NCBI GenBank assembly: GCA_023678885.1
Contig: CM043002.1
Coordinates: forward strand, 328,022-392,021
Direction: 5' to 3'
DNA: 64,000 nt
DNA from: Pogostemon cablin
Lineage: Eukaryota; Streptophyta; Magnoliopsida; Lamiales; Lamiaceae
A model generated the notes under the pieces. It was not told where the DNA came from. It did no database searches and saw only the letters and a program-made list of their open reading frames with translations. Shown one piece after another: positions 36,401-47,100 of the stretch. Both the position numbers and the translations under genes were made by a program. Within the stretch, counting starts at the first letter, position 1. Each line of letters begins with the position of its first letter.

Positions 36401-38308
36401 CTTGACTTTATAGGTTGTTTCTGAGTGGATGAGACCAAAAGAAATTGTGAAAGAGAAGCATCTGGATTCCAATCCGTGCTTATTTACGGGGACAGCAAAT
36501 CCTTCCGATGTTTGTCAGGTTCTGCTTCTGTGTTGCCAATTGCGCAATGTATATCTCCTTGTTTTGTATTTTGTTTCAGTACTTACTGCTAAGTTTAACA
36601 GGGTCGGTTAGGTGATTGTTGGTTTTTGAGTGCTGTGGCTGTGCTGACTGAAGTTTCAAGAATATCAGAAGTCATTATCACTCCTGACTATAATGAAGAA
36701 GGAATTTATACAGTTCGTTTTTGCATTCAGGTGGTTTAAAAATTCTCGGGTTACATTTATTTCTTGTTGCCTACTATCAATGTCAGGGGTTCTGCAGAAC
36801 ACATTCCTTGTACTTGAGACAATAATAATTTTATGTTTCCTGTTTGTCGCCGTTCAAGTGATCTGTTTCAAGCATCAATTATTAGCCAATGTTGTTATCA
36901 GTCAACGGGATTTTAATGTAGCCCAACTTTTATCTTATTTTAATAATTGCACGAAATGTAATGTAGCAATCGGTTTGTTGCTATCCCAAGATTTGGCTTT
37001 TATGATTGACCGGTTTATTTGTTTCTCTTAGGGGGAATGGGTCCCAGTTGTTGTGGATGATTGGATCCCATGTGAATCTCCTGGCAAACCTGCATTCGCA
37101 ACAAGCAGGAAGGGGAATGAGTTGTGGGTGTCTATACTGGAAAAGGCATATGCTAAGCTTCATGGGTCGTATGAAGCATTAGAAGGTGGGCTCGTGCAAG
37201 ATGCTCTTGTAGACCTCACAGGTGGTGCCGGCGAGGAGATTGATATGAGAAGTGCTCAATCTCAGATTGATCTAGCGAGTGGAAGATTATGGTCTCAAGT
37301 ATTACGTTTCAAGCAAGAGGGTTTTTTGCTCGGTGCTGGTAGCCCCTCGGGTTCAGATGTTCACGTATCTTCTTCCGGAATTGTGCAAGGCCATGCTTAC
37401 TCAGTATTGCAGGTATGGCAATCTAGTGTGCTAATGTCGAAGCAAGTGATGGCACTCGTTGATCGCTTATTTGTAAATTGCTCAGGTACGTGAAGTAGAT
37501 AGCCATAAACTTGTCCAGATAAGAAATCCTTGGGCAAATGAGGTCGAGTGGAATGGCCCATGGTCCGATTCGTCGCCTGAATGGACAGATAGGATGAAAC
37601 ACAAGCTCAAGCATACACCGCAGGTAATTGATGCTATGATACATCTGCTCTAGTATGTTAATTTTCAAGTGCCTGATCTCGGAGTTTGGAACAGGCAAAA
37701 GATGGCATATTTTGGATGTCGTGGCAAGATTTTCAAATACACTTCCGTTCAATATACGTATGCCGTGTGTACCCTCCAGAAATGCGTTACTCTGTTCATA
37801 GCCAGTGGCGTGGATACAGTGCTGGGGGCTGCCAAGACTACGAAACTTGGCACCAAAATCCACAGTTTCGGTTGAGAGCCAACGGAGCTGATGCATCACT
37901 ACCCATTCATTTATTCATTACATTGACTCAGGTAATAAGAGATGACTATCCATGAAATTACCTTAGCTTGGCTTGGGGGTTTAATGTTGTAAAACTGTGT
38001 AGGGGGTGAGCTTCTCGAGAACAACAGCTGGTTTCAGGAATTATCAATCAAGCCATGATTTGATGATGTTCTACATAGGGATGAGGATCCTGAAGACGCG
38101 GGGGCGTCGTGCAGCCTACAACATTTATATGCACGAATCAGTAGGGGGAACGGATTATGTGAATTCTCGGGAGATATCGTGTGAAATGGTTCTGGATCCT
38201 GATCCCAAGGGGTATACGATAGTCCCAACGACAATCCACCCTGGAGAAGAGGCACCTTTTGTTCTTTCCGTGTTCACAAAATCATCTATAACTCTGGAAG
38301 CTTTATAG
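24410..38308 (+). CDS. DEK1: DEK1 calpain-type cysteine protease (phytocalpain), complete, 30 coding exons
   Basis: This is a plasma-membrane calpain needed for epidermal/aleurone fate and oriented growth. Exons: 24410-24531, 26104-26354, 26772-26954, 27030-27165, 27350-27480, 27571-27685, 27783-28758, 28874-28984, 29430-29488, 29600-29762, 31509-31782, 31859-32009, 32139-32250, 32326-32491, 32623-32693, 32788-32879, 33001-33163, 33287-33358, 33969-34346, 34431-34546, 34635-34932, 35063-35382, 35587-35938, 36023-36343, 36414-36518, 36602-36730, 37032-37412, 37486-37623, 37695-37931, 38003-38308. The total is 6,429 nt, 2,142 aa, with every phase consistent (family length about 2,150). Hydrophobic segments fill residues 1-1090, with a soluble Ser-rich loop at about 320-600 (exon 7). 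Then come the juxtamembrane arm, a laminin-G-like region (about 1390-1600), the calpain core and the C2-like end. The triad is intact: Cys1752 in GRLGDCWFLS, His1910 in GIVQGHAYSVL, Asn1930 in QIRNPWANEVEWNG. The protein looks functional and is nearly identical to remembered Arabidopsis DEK1 in the calpain domain. Confidence 0.98.
30228..30802. mobile_element. hAT-type MITE in DEK1 intron 10 (575 bp)
   Basis: Ends CATAGTTGTTAAAAGC and GCCTTTAACAACTATG are inverted repeats, flanked by an 8-bp duplication ATGAGAAT (30220-30227 and 30803-30810). The subterminal parts carry many copies of the palindromic word AGGCGCGCCT and its variants on both sides. No coding capacity. It is sited within the longest internal intron (29763-31508). 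Confidence 0.9.
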
Positions 38309-38780
38309 CATTGGTAGATAATTCGTTTCTTAATCTTAAGCCTGACAAAGCTTACTTGAAATCTGTAGCTAACAACTAATTTTAAGTTGCAGGGATTATG
38401 ATGATCCGGCGAGGTGTGTACATTTGATTTTAGAAGAAGATAGGACATTGGTTTGTAAATGAGAGAGGAATAGGTTTATAGGTAGATTTTGTTTTGTTTA
38501 CAGAAATGAATAGGAAGGAAGGAAGGTGGCTGATGGCTTATTTCAAGCTCCAGCTCCAATTTTGAAGCTTTGGATAGATATGGCTATGGCAACTTCAATT
38601 GTACAAATCTTTCTTTTAGTGGCTTCCCAATTCATTAATTACCATTCCATTCTTACTAACTAAACTAACATACATGGACAAACGCTTGCCACATTTGGAT
38701 AAAATATTAGAGCGAGTACGAGGATTCATTTTACAACATTCAACAACAAAACACACACATTGAATTCAACAGCTCATCAA
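38309..38780. other. DEK1 3' region, tail-to-tail with the DUF1639 gene
   Basis: The 472 bp between the two stop codons must hold both 3' UTRs. AT-rich candidate poly(A) signals occur around 38505 (aatgaata), but no cleavage site can be set. Confidence 0.5.
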
Positions 38781-41700
38781 TCATTCTGAATCAAAATCCA
38801 TGCCTCCCATAGCTTTCAAACCTCTGGGTTTCTGCACATGCAAAGCCAAACTTAGAATCTTGGAAATGTATGATTCAACATTGAAACAGGATGAATGAAT
38901 GAGAATCACATCACCTTCTTAGAGCTCTTCTTCTCTCTCACTTCATATCTCTCTCGACAAACGTCTGATAACCATGCACCCGGACTCACCGACTGCACTC
39001 AAACAAATCATATCATACCATACCATACCATATCATATCATATCATATCATATCATATCACGCAACACTTCTAAAATTATGATCACAACTTACTAAGATG
39101 GCTCTTTGGATCAACTTGGCCCTTTTCTTGGGTCTCTGAGACGGTTTGCAACCCTTCATCAGCATAAAATCTTCCTCTTTTTCTTTGCTCGACAACGATA
39201 TCAGCAACCTTGGCCACACAATTTTCTGGTTTTCTTCCTTCACGCTTACGTTGCAGCTTTCATCAAATCCTCGTTTTGCATATTCCTTCACAGGAGTTGT
39301 TTTTCTGTTTGTCATTTGAAGAAAATGATTAATACAATTATAATGTTTAGGGTTTAACAATGGAACAACTCTGACTACACTACTCCATGTTCCTTTCTAT
39401 TAAATCCTCATGTTATTTCACTTTACATAATCAAATGTCAAGCTTTTAATACCAACATCTTAGAGTCCATTAGTCATATTAAAAAAGCACGTAATGGGTG
39501 ATAAAGTCTCCTAAGAAAATCAAATAAGCAAACTGTATATCTGATCTTGGAAAGAGAACAATCCTTTAATATGCATCTACCATGTAACGAGTAACCACCA
39601 TATGTATACCACTCAAGAGTCAGAATTTCCCGAAATAAAGGTTTTTATATTGAGAGCCAACTTTAACAAGTGTCCATTGCAATGTGATTGTCCCCCAGTG
39701 CCAATTTATTTATTTGGATTGCTTATATTAAATAACAAAGCAACCAATGCCTTTGGGCAGTGCAATTGTCCCCCAGTCGCCGCATTTGGGATTGTCCTCC
39801 GGATCCTATCTCCAGCACTAATAAGAATTAACCACCAGCACAATACTTTACATGATAAAATCCAAGTGGGGAGCATTTCCAAAAAGCTTAAGTTGTGAAT
39901 TTGGCTCTTCCAATACTTGATGAATGTCCTGTGATGCTGGATGATGATTATCACAAGCAGCAAACTGATGCATCTTCTTTTCAACCTCAATCCAACTACA
40001 CCCCGGCAATACCTTCTCCACTCCACACGCCCTCATCATCCCCCTTATCCTAGCCACTTCATTCCATCTATTTGCTTCAGCATACGCACTTATCAACAGC
40101 GTGTAATACCCGCTATTATTTGGCTCCAAAACCATCAATCTCTCCACAGCCACTTCTGCAATCTCTAACTTCTTGTGAAGCTTACACCCACTTAATAAAG
40201 CACCCCAAATTACCGAATTTGGTTCCATTCTCATACTTCTTATCAAGGCTAGTGCTTCTTCCAGCAAACCTACTCCTGATAAGAGGTCAACCATGCAAGC
40301 GTAATGTTCGATTTCAGGTTGGATGGATGATTTTGTAGTCATTTCAAGGAATCTCCGCTTACCTTCTTCAACGAAACCTGCATGAGTACAAGCTGCAAGA
40401 GCACTCAGAAACACAACACGATTTGGCTTAATTTTCTCCTTCGCCATTTTATCCAACATAGCTAACGCTGCCTCTGCATATCCATGATATGCGAGGCCAT
40501 CAATCACAGAACTCCAGCAGAAAAGATTCTTCTCCTGCAATTTGTAGAACACTACAAGTGCTTTCTCCAAAACCCCACATTTAGCATACATATCAATCAA
40601 CGCAGATCCTATATAAACATCGATATTCGACCTGGTTCGCATAATATACAAATGCATCTCTTTCCCTTTATCCAGAGCTCCAAGATGTGCACAAGCAGAT
40701 ATCACAGTTGCCAATGTCGTGTCATCAGGAGTATTTCCAGCATTCTTCATTTCATCAAAAGTTTCTAAAGCTTCTCTATATAGCTTGTGCTTAGAGTAGC
40801 AATTAATCATGGTCGTCCAAGAAATCACATCCTTATTGTGCATTCTACCAAACAGAGCTTCAGCACCCTTCAAATCCCCTGCCTTCACAAATCCATGAAT
40901 CATTGTATTCCACGCAGCAGTGTTCTTTTCAGGCATCTCATCAAACACCTTCCTCGCAGAGTCCAATTCTCCAGCTCGAGCATGGGCAGATATCATTGTA
41001 GACCAAGCAAAACCATCCCTTTCAGGCATTTCATCGAACACTTTCATTGACTCAAGAACCCTACCAAAACTTGAATAAAAATCAACTATAGCAGTTTGAA
41101 CATGGATGTGTGATCCCAGCCCATTTCTCAAAACCTGACCATGAATAGATTCGCCAAATCCGGCTATGGAGAAAACTCTGGAGCTCTTAATTACAAGAGG
41201 AAACGTATAACTACTAGGGCGCACACCATTCCTCAACATAGCCACGAAATAGTTCAACCCTTCCAGTGGGCGAAAGCAGTTCAGAAAGGCTCCGATTATA
41301 GCATTGTACACGAATACATTAGGATTATCCATCTGGGTAAAGGCAAAAGCAGCTGAATCTATACTGCCAACTTTGGAACAAGCAGTGATGTATTGATTCA
41401 TCAAGAAACAATCTTGAGATGTGTTGTTCTTGAGCAACAAGGCGTACCATGATTCCAATTGCTTCAAAGTTGAGCATCTTCTCAACTGGTCAGCCAGAAA
41501 ATTGACTTCGAATCTTGCATTCCATTGCATAGGAATTAATTTGACACTTGTTAAAATTGGCCCTGAATTCTTAGAATTGCTGACAACGAATCATCAAGCA
41601 AGCATAAATGAATTATTTTTCCCCCAAATTTTGAGTTTTTAGAGGTATACCTACGTTACATAGCACATGCATATATATTCTAAAGAATCTAAACCCTATT

Positions 41701-42201
41701 TTTTAGATGGACATGGATCGTTCTTTTCGGAGTGAAGTGGAAATATCTATATCTAGTTATCGCAGTTCGAATTATGAATCTCAATATTATTTTTGATAGG
41801 GAAAAAAAAAAAAACTCAATATTTAATCAAAACAAGAGGGAGAGAGATCTATCTTGTGAAAAGGAAACTCAAGGAAAATGATACACAAAAATCAAGAGCC
41901 TTAAAAAAAAAAAATATAGAAACACAGTTTAGAGAAATGGCATTGAGGTTTGATAATGAGAATACCTGTTGGAAAGCAGAGGAGTTGAAAGAGGAGGAGG
42001 AGGAGGAGGATCTTTACTGGTAATGCTATGCTTATTAGCATCAATCACTCTTGAACTGATTTTCTTGTCTACAATACCAATACCAATACCGGCGGCGGCG
42101 CAGGTGCTAACTCCTCCACCGTTTGATTTTGCATTCAAAGACGAGTCTTTCATTTTCACACGCCTCAGAAACTTCCTATTACCCCACTGTAACTTATCCA
42201 T
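38781..42201 (-). CDS. DUF1639-family protein, four exons, host of a nested PPR gene
   Basis: Exons on the minus strand are 42201-41966, 39304-39094, 38992-38915 and 38831-38781. Together they give 576 nt (191 aa) with consistent phases. The N-terminus MDKLQWGNRKFLRRVK fits the WGN-R motif of DUF1639 proteins. Exon 2 holds the core WPRLLISLSSKEKEEDFMLM and KGCKPSQRPKKRAKLIQR; exon 3 continues SVSPGAWLSDVCRERYEVRE; exon 4 ends KPRGLKAMGGMDFDSE. The function of the family is unknown; the basic patch suggests a nuclear or nucleic-acid role but that is speculation. Intron 1 is 2,661 bp and contains a complete same-strand PPR gene. Arabidopsis also has a DUF1639 gene beside DEK1 as far as I remember. 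An alternative is that exon 1 belongs to a separate transcript, but the phase match and WGN motif argue for one gene. Confidence 0.87.
39007..39060. repeat. (CATAC/CATAT)n pentanucleotide repeat in DUF1639 intron 2
   Basis: About eleven pentanucleotide units. The tract fills much of the 101-bp second intron (39093-38993), so its length directly sets the size of a very short intron. Confidence 0.9.
39848..41530 (-). CDS. PLS-class pentatricopeptide repeat protein (E type), intronless, 560 aa
   Basis: This is an RNA-binding protein expected in mitochondria or plastids, where PLS-class PPR proteins specify C-to-U editing or related processing. About a dozen PPR units can be read, for example NVFVYNAIIGAFLNC...LRNGVRPSSYTF, KNTAAWNTMIHGFVKAGDL, KDVISWTTMINCYSKHKLY and DVYIGSALIDMYAKCGVLEK. 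These are followed by an E-type end LPGCSWIEVEKKMHQF. There is no DYW deaminase domain, so an editing role would need a partner. The ORF is uninterrupted. The first Met gives a poor-looking transit peptide, so targeting is unproven. It lies inside intron 1 of the DUF1639 gene on the same strand, 435 bp downstream of the exon 1 donor. The closest homologue by memory is the Arabidopsis At1g06143 type, but I am not sure. Confidence 0.93.
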   Translation of the reverse strand: MQWNARFEVNFLADQLRRCSTLKQLESWYALLLKNNTSQDCFLMNQYITACSKVGSIDSAAFAFTQMDNPNVFVYNAIIGAFLNCFRPLEGLNYFVAMLRNGVRPSSYTFPLVIKSSRVFSIAGFGESIHGQVLRNGLGSHIHVQTAIVDFYSSFGRVLESMKVFDEMPERDGFAWSTMISAHARAGELDSARKVFDEMPEKNTAAWNTMIHGFVKAGDLKGAEALFGRMHNKDVISWTTMINCYSKHKLYREALETFDEMKNAGNTPDDTTLATVISACAHLGALDKGKEMHLYIMRTRSNIDVYIGSALIDMYAKCGVLEKALVVFYKLQEKNLFCWSSVIDGLAYHGYAEAALAMLDKMAKEKIKPNRVVFLSALAACTHAGFVEEGKRRFLEMTTKSSIQPEIEHYACMVDLLSGVGLLEEALALIRSMRMEPNSVIWGALLSGCKLHKKLEIAEVAVERLMVLEPNNSGYYTLLISAYAEANRWNEVARIRGMMRACGVEKVLPGCSWIEVEKKMHQFAACDNHHPASQDIHQVLEEPNSQLKLFGNAPHLDFIM

Positions 42202-43516
42202 CTCTCTCTCTCAATGTAATTGTAATCAAATCCTGCAACCATACGAAATCCAGTTACCCTCCACGCAACACAATGTTAAACATCTTAAAAGAAGAAGGAA
42301 TGAAAACAGAACCCAACCTCGAGATCTACGGTTGAGGGGCCAAAATCACCCCAGCATTCCTGTCCAGAGAAACAAGAATTAAACAGGGATTCCAAGAAAC
42401 AAACAAGTTTGCAGGCAGAGTGAGAGTGAGAGAGTTTTATTTTAATGTGGGAGAGAGATAGATTATTATGTAAAGGTAGCAATGCTTCACAGTTGTTCTG
42501 TATTAATCACAGAATAGAAAATGCGCCCTTTACGCTGCCCGGTCCAGTCAAGTCCAGGCGTTACTTTTCTTTCTTGCTATTGGTGGTGATGAGTGAGAAC
42601 GAATCCAGACCGTTTATTGCTGAATCAACGGTGAGATGCGTTTCCCTCCAATTACAATTCAGACATAATTAATATGGGCTTAGTACCTTCAACCCAATTA
42701 TATGGGCCTGGGTAAGCCCAAGTACATCTATTTTACACATTTCCCCTTCTTCCCTTGTCACCTCCGCAATTCCATTTCACTTTAAATATTTCCTCATTTA
42801 TTATCTCACTTTTCAAACTTCAATTTCTCGATTACTTATATGTTTTAGAATTTCAATTACATTTTGGGATCATAATTTTTAGTTCATAGATATTTATATA
42901 TGGCTTATTTCATCTCCTTTTATTTTGGTGCCTTGTTGATGGTTGTTTTTTACTTGTTATATTTGAATTAGTGATAAGTTTGGAGTATCATTAGCAAAAC
43001 ACATTAAATAGAGATCAAAAGAAGAATGGACAGAACAAGCACTCTTACTTTTATTAATGAAATTTGTCAAGAATAACACTGTAGCCTTACTCTCAACTTT
43101 CAAAATACAAGTGTGAAGTGAATAATATGCATCTCATATTAAATGAGATGTTATTTATATATTTCCCTTTGTGTTGCCCTAATTCTCCACCAATGAGATG
43201 CTGCCACCTTTGATGGAGACTTTTGCAGGTGTTTTTTTCTCCTTTGGAGGCCTACTATTAGCCAAGAGAAGAGAGCATGCTTCGAGGGTGTTGTCCTTGT
43301 GAAAGTGAGGTAGAGAGTCTTGCTCTTATCCTTTGCTAGTGCCTTCTTTGTTTGACAGAGTATTTAGCTCAAATTGTCCCCGACATTACAAACAAATCCC
43401 ACGTTTGGTCGGGGATGAATCTCCGTAGGATCGGTCTGGTCAGGAGACAAGTAATATATGGACCCATGGATATAAGGTTGGCTTCATTTGTCCCCGACCT
43501 ATAAGTAGACCGATGA
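42202..43516. other. DUF1639 upstream region and intergenic DNA
   Basis: Up to about 42480 a CT/GA-rich stretch probably holds the DUF1639 leader and promoter. From 42700 on nothing coding is seen. The words 'tttgtccccgacctataagtagaccgatg' and 'tcggggatgaatctccg' suggest part of an older LTR-like repeat, but no paired copy is present in the window. Confidence 0.45.
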
Positions 43517-43521
43517 GTATG

Positions 43522-44103
43522 TGATGACAATAGATGCTTGCATGAGGGAGTTTCACACGTGGAGATTGTTCATTGACAACTGAATAACAATCATAACGTA
43601 TTACATGCAAGCTGGAAGCAAGCTAGGCAGTTGAAACAAGCCAACAAACTCCAACTGCCAAAAACTGTCATCTGGTGCAGTGTGTGTGCAGCCGACTTTG
43701 GAGCGATTTTTGAGCAGGTTGTTGAGCTACTTGGAACCGGCTAGATGACTGCATCTCAACTACTAAGTGAGGGCTATCTAGTGGAGGTTTAACCGGATCA
43801 ATAGGTTAAGGGAGTAGCAAGATATAAGGGCTCAAAGTAGCTTGATCACAGCAGTTTTTCATTTGAGTGTTTACAGTTTCTGTTGCTTCATTTTCATTCT
43901 TCTTGTTACAGATTGAGATCAATCCAATCTGGTGTGTAAGCATTGAATAATAATAAGAGTTCTTCTCCTCAAAGTGGATGTAGGTTATTCAAAACCGAAC
44001 CACTATACATCTTTGTGTAAGATTACATTTCATTTCAAATTTATCATTTTATGTGTTTTGATTCTTGAGTGTTTGTGAGGTTTTGTGTGTGTTCTTCACA
44101 ACA
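43522..44103 (+). repeat. 5' LTR of the second copia element
   Basis: 582 bp, TG...CA. It pairs with 48203-48778. Confidence 0.94.
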
Positions 44104-44121
44104 ATTGGTGCCGTCTGTGGG
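44104..44121 (+). promoter_or_regulatory. Presumed primer-binding site, atypical for copia
   Basis: ATTGGTGCCGTCTGTGGG directly follows the 5' LTR. It resembles the TGGCGCCG-type sites of Ty3/gypsy elements more than TGGTATCAGAGC. The cognate tRNA is not identified. Confidence 0.55.
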
Positions 44122-44149
44122 AAATTCAGATATACAGCAAGCATTCAAG

Positions 44150-47100
44150 ATGAATACTACAAGATTTGATGTTGAAAAGCTCTCAGAGAAATCAGATTTT
44201 AATCTATGGAAGATCAAGATGAAGGCAGTCCTAATGCAGCAAGGTTTGATGGATGCTCTCAAACCTCCTCCACCAGTGAAGACTGAAATCATCAAAGATC
44301 CTCAAGCTGCAGCAGGACCTGTAAGAGCACAGCTGGATGATCAGGTACTTCAAAAGGCATACTTTACAATAATTCTATGTCTTAGTGATAAATACTCAGA
44401 GAAGTATCAAAGGAGACAACATCTATTGGGGTATGGAACAAACTGGAAGCCTTGTTTATGGTTAAATCATATGCCAACAAAATGCATCTGAGGCAAAGGC
44501 TTCATGCATTCAAGATGACTGATGAAAGGTCACTAATGGAGCAAGCTGATGAATTCTGCAAGATCACAGATGATCTGGAAAGTGTGGATTTCAAGCTGTC
44601 CAGTGAAGACAAGGCTATCATGTTGCTATCAGCATTACCAAGATCACAAAGGCACTTTAAGGATGCTGTTCTCTATGGAGGGAAGGATGTAGTACTATTT
44701 TAAGATGTATTGAAAGCACTTAGATCAAAAGATCTAGAGGAAGTGGCTGACAATAAAGAAAAATCTGGAGCAGAAGGACTCTTTGCCAAGAAAGGAAATC
44801 AAAACAAGAAATGGAACAAAGCAGGTAACTTTGATCAAAAGAAGAGTGCATCAGGTCAATTAACTGGAAAGAAGTGTTACTTCTGCCATGAACCTGGGCA
44901 TTTCAAGAAACAATGTGCAAAATGGAAAGCTAACAAGTCCAAAAGGGTTGATGCAACTACAGGAAACCAGAAGAATCAAGTCAATCAGATTGGTGAATCT
45001 CAAAATGATGCTGGTATGGAAGGTATTGAAACTCTGGCCATCACATCATCAGATGTGTCTGTTGAGTGGGTACTTGATTCAGGGTGTACATTCCATATGA
45101 CACCTATGAAGCATTGGTTTGAGGAATTCAAGCATCAAGAAGGAGGATCAGTATTATTAGGTGATGATCATTCTTGTGAAATAAAGGGGGTGGGATCCAT
45201 CAGACTGCTCATGTTTGATGGAGTTCAGAGGCTTCTGAGGAATGTTAGATATGTTCCTGGATTAAGAAGGAACCTCATCTCCCTTGGGATGCTAGATACT
45301 CAAGGGTATGATTCAAACTTGAGGAAGAGAGTTCTCACAGTGACTAAGGATGATAGAATAGTCATGAAGGGAACTAGGAAATTTGACTTGTACTTCCTGG
45401 ATGAGAGTGTTGTTGTAGGATAGATACACAACACTGATCAGCAAGATGATGCCAAGTTATAGCATGGTAGATTGGGACATGTTAGTGAAAGAGGGATGCA
45501 AGTACTCGTTAAACAACAGCTGATCAAGTTTAATGCTAATGATCAGATCAGACAGTGTGAGCATTGCATTCTTGGTAAGTCCAAGAGACTTAAGTTTGGT
45601 GAATCAGAACATACAACCAAAGGAAGGATGAATTATATTCATTCAGACCTCTGGGGACCATCAAAGACCATAACCAGAGGTGGAGGAAGATACATAATGA
45701 CCATCATTGATGATTACTCAAGGAAATTGTGGGTATATGTTCTGAAAACCAAGGATGAAGCATTTTCTACATTCAAGGTCTGGTTAAAAGAAACAGAAAA
45801 TAGCACTGGGAGTAATTTGAAGTATTTGAGAACAGACAATGGATTGGAGTTTGTGTCTGAAGAATTCAATTCATACAGTAAGGAAAAGGGAATCAAGAGG
45901 TATAAAACTGTTCCTGGAACTCCACAGCAAAATGGAATTGCAGAGAGAATGAATCAGACACTTTTGCAAAGAATTAGATGCATGTTGAGCAGTACAGGCT
46001 TAAGTAAGATGTTTTGGGGAGAATTGGCTGCAACTGTAGCTTACTTGATCAACTTATGTCCTGCTACAGCTTTGAATTTTAAAACTCCAGAAGAAGTATG
46101 GTCAGGTAAGGTTCCAAGCTATTCTCATCTTAGAGTTATAGGCTGCCAAGGTTATCCCCATGTGAAACAAGATAAATTGGAACCTAGAGCACTTAAATGT
46201 GTTATGATTGGTTATCCAAAAGGTATAAAGGGGTATAAACTGTGGTGTTATGAAGAAAACTGGCTCTTGGTCAGTAGAGATGTTATTTTCATTGAAGATA
46301 AGAAGCCTTTGATCAAAAATGATCAGAGAAGAGAGTCTGATCTTGAGGTGGAGCCTCAAAATATGAACAGGTTAGGTGAATGTGAAGAGAACTTCACTAA
46401 TAGAGATACAGATGAAGTATCAAGAGTTAAAGAACAACCTAATACCTATCAACTTGCAAGGGACAGACAGAAAATGACTATAGTGCCACCTGCAAGGTAT
46501 GTGGAAGCTGATATAATATCATTTGCACTATATACAGCAACTGAAATTGAAGCTTATGAATCAAGAAACTACACTGAGGCATTGGCAAGTCAAGATAGTA
46601 ATAAGTGGTTGGTAGCCATGGAGGAAGAGTTACTGTCTCTGAATAAGAATGGAACATGGAGAATTGTTGACAAACCAAAATCTCAGAAGCTAGTTGGATG
46701 TAAGTGGATTTTCAAAAGAAAACCAGCATCTGCAGCTGAAAGTGGAGTCAGATACAAAGCTAGACTAGTAGCTAGAGGTTTTTCACAGAAGGAAGGAGTG
46801 GATTACAATGAGATCTTCTCACCTGTGGTTAAACATTGTTCAATTAGAGTATTACTAGCACTAGTGACCAAATATGATCTAGAGCTTCATTAGATGGATG
46901 TAACTACTGCTTTTCTACATGGTAAGTTGGAAGAAAGCATCTACATGAAGATACCAGAAGGTATTACAGTTGAGAGGGCTGACACTAAGGCCTGTTTACT
47001 ACTTAAGTCTCTGTATGGACTTAAACAAAGTCCTAGGCAGTGCTACTTAAGGTTTGATGAATATATAATTGCTAATGGATTTCAGAGAAGTCTATATGAC

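Noticed and set aside
39941..41642. Plus-strand ORFs of 70-90 codons
   Set aside because: They are antisense shadows of the PPR gene, which has full PPR motif periodicity on the minus strand.
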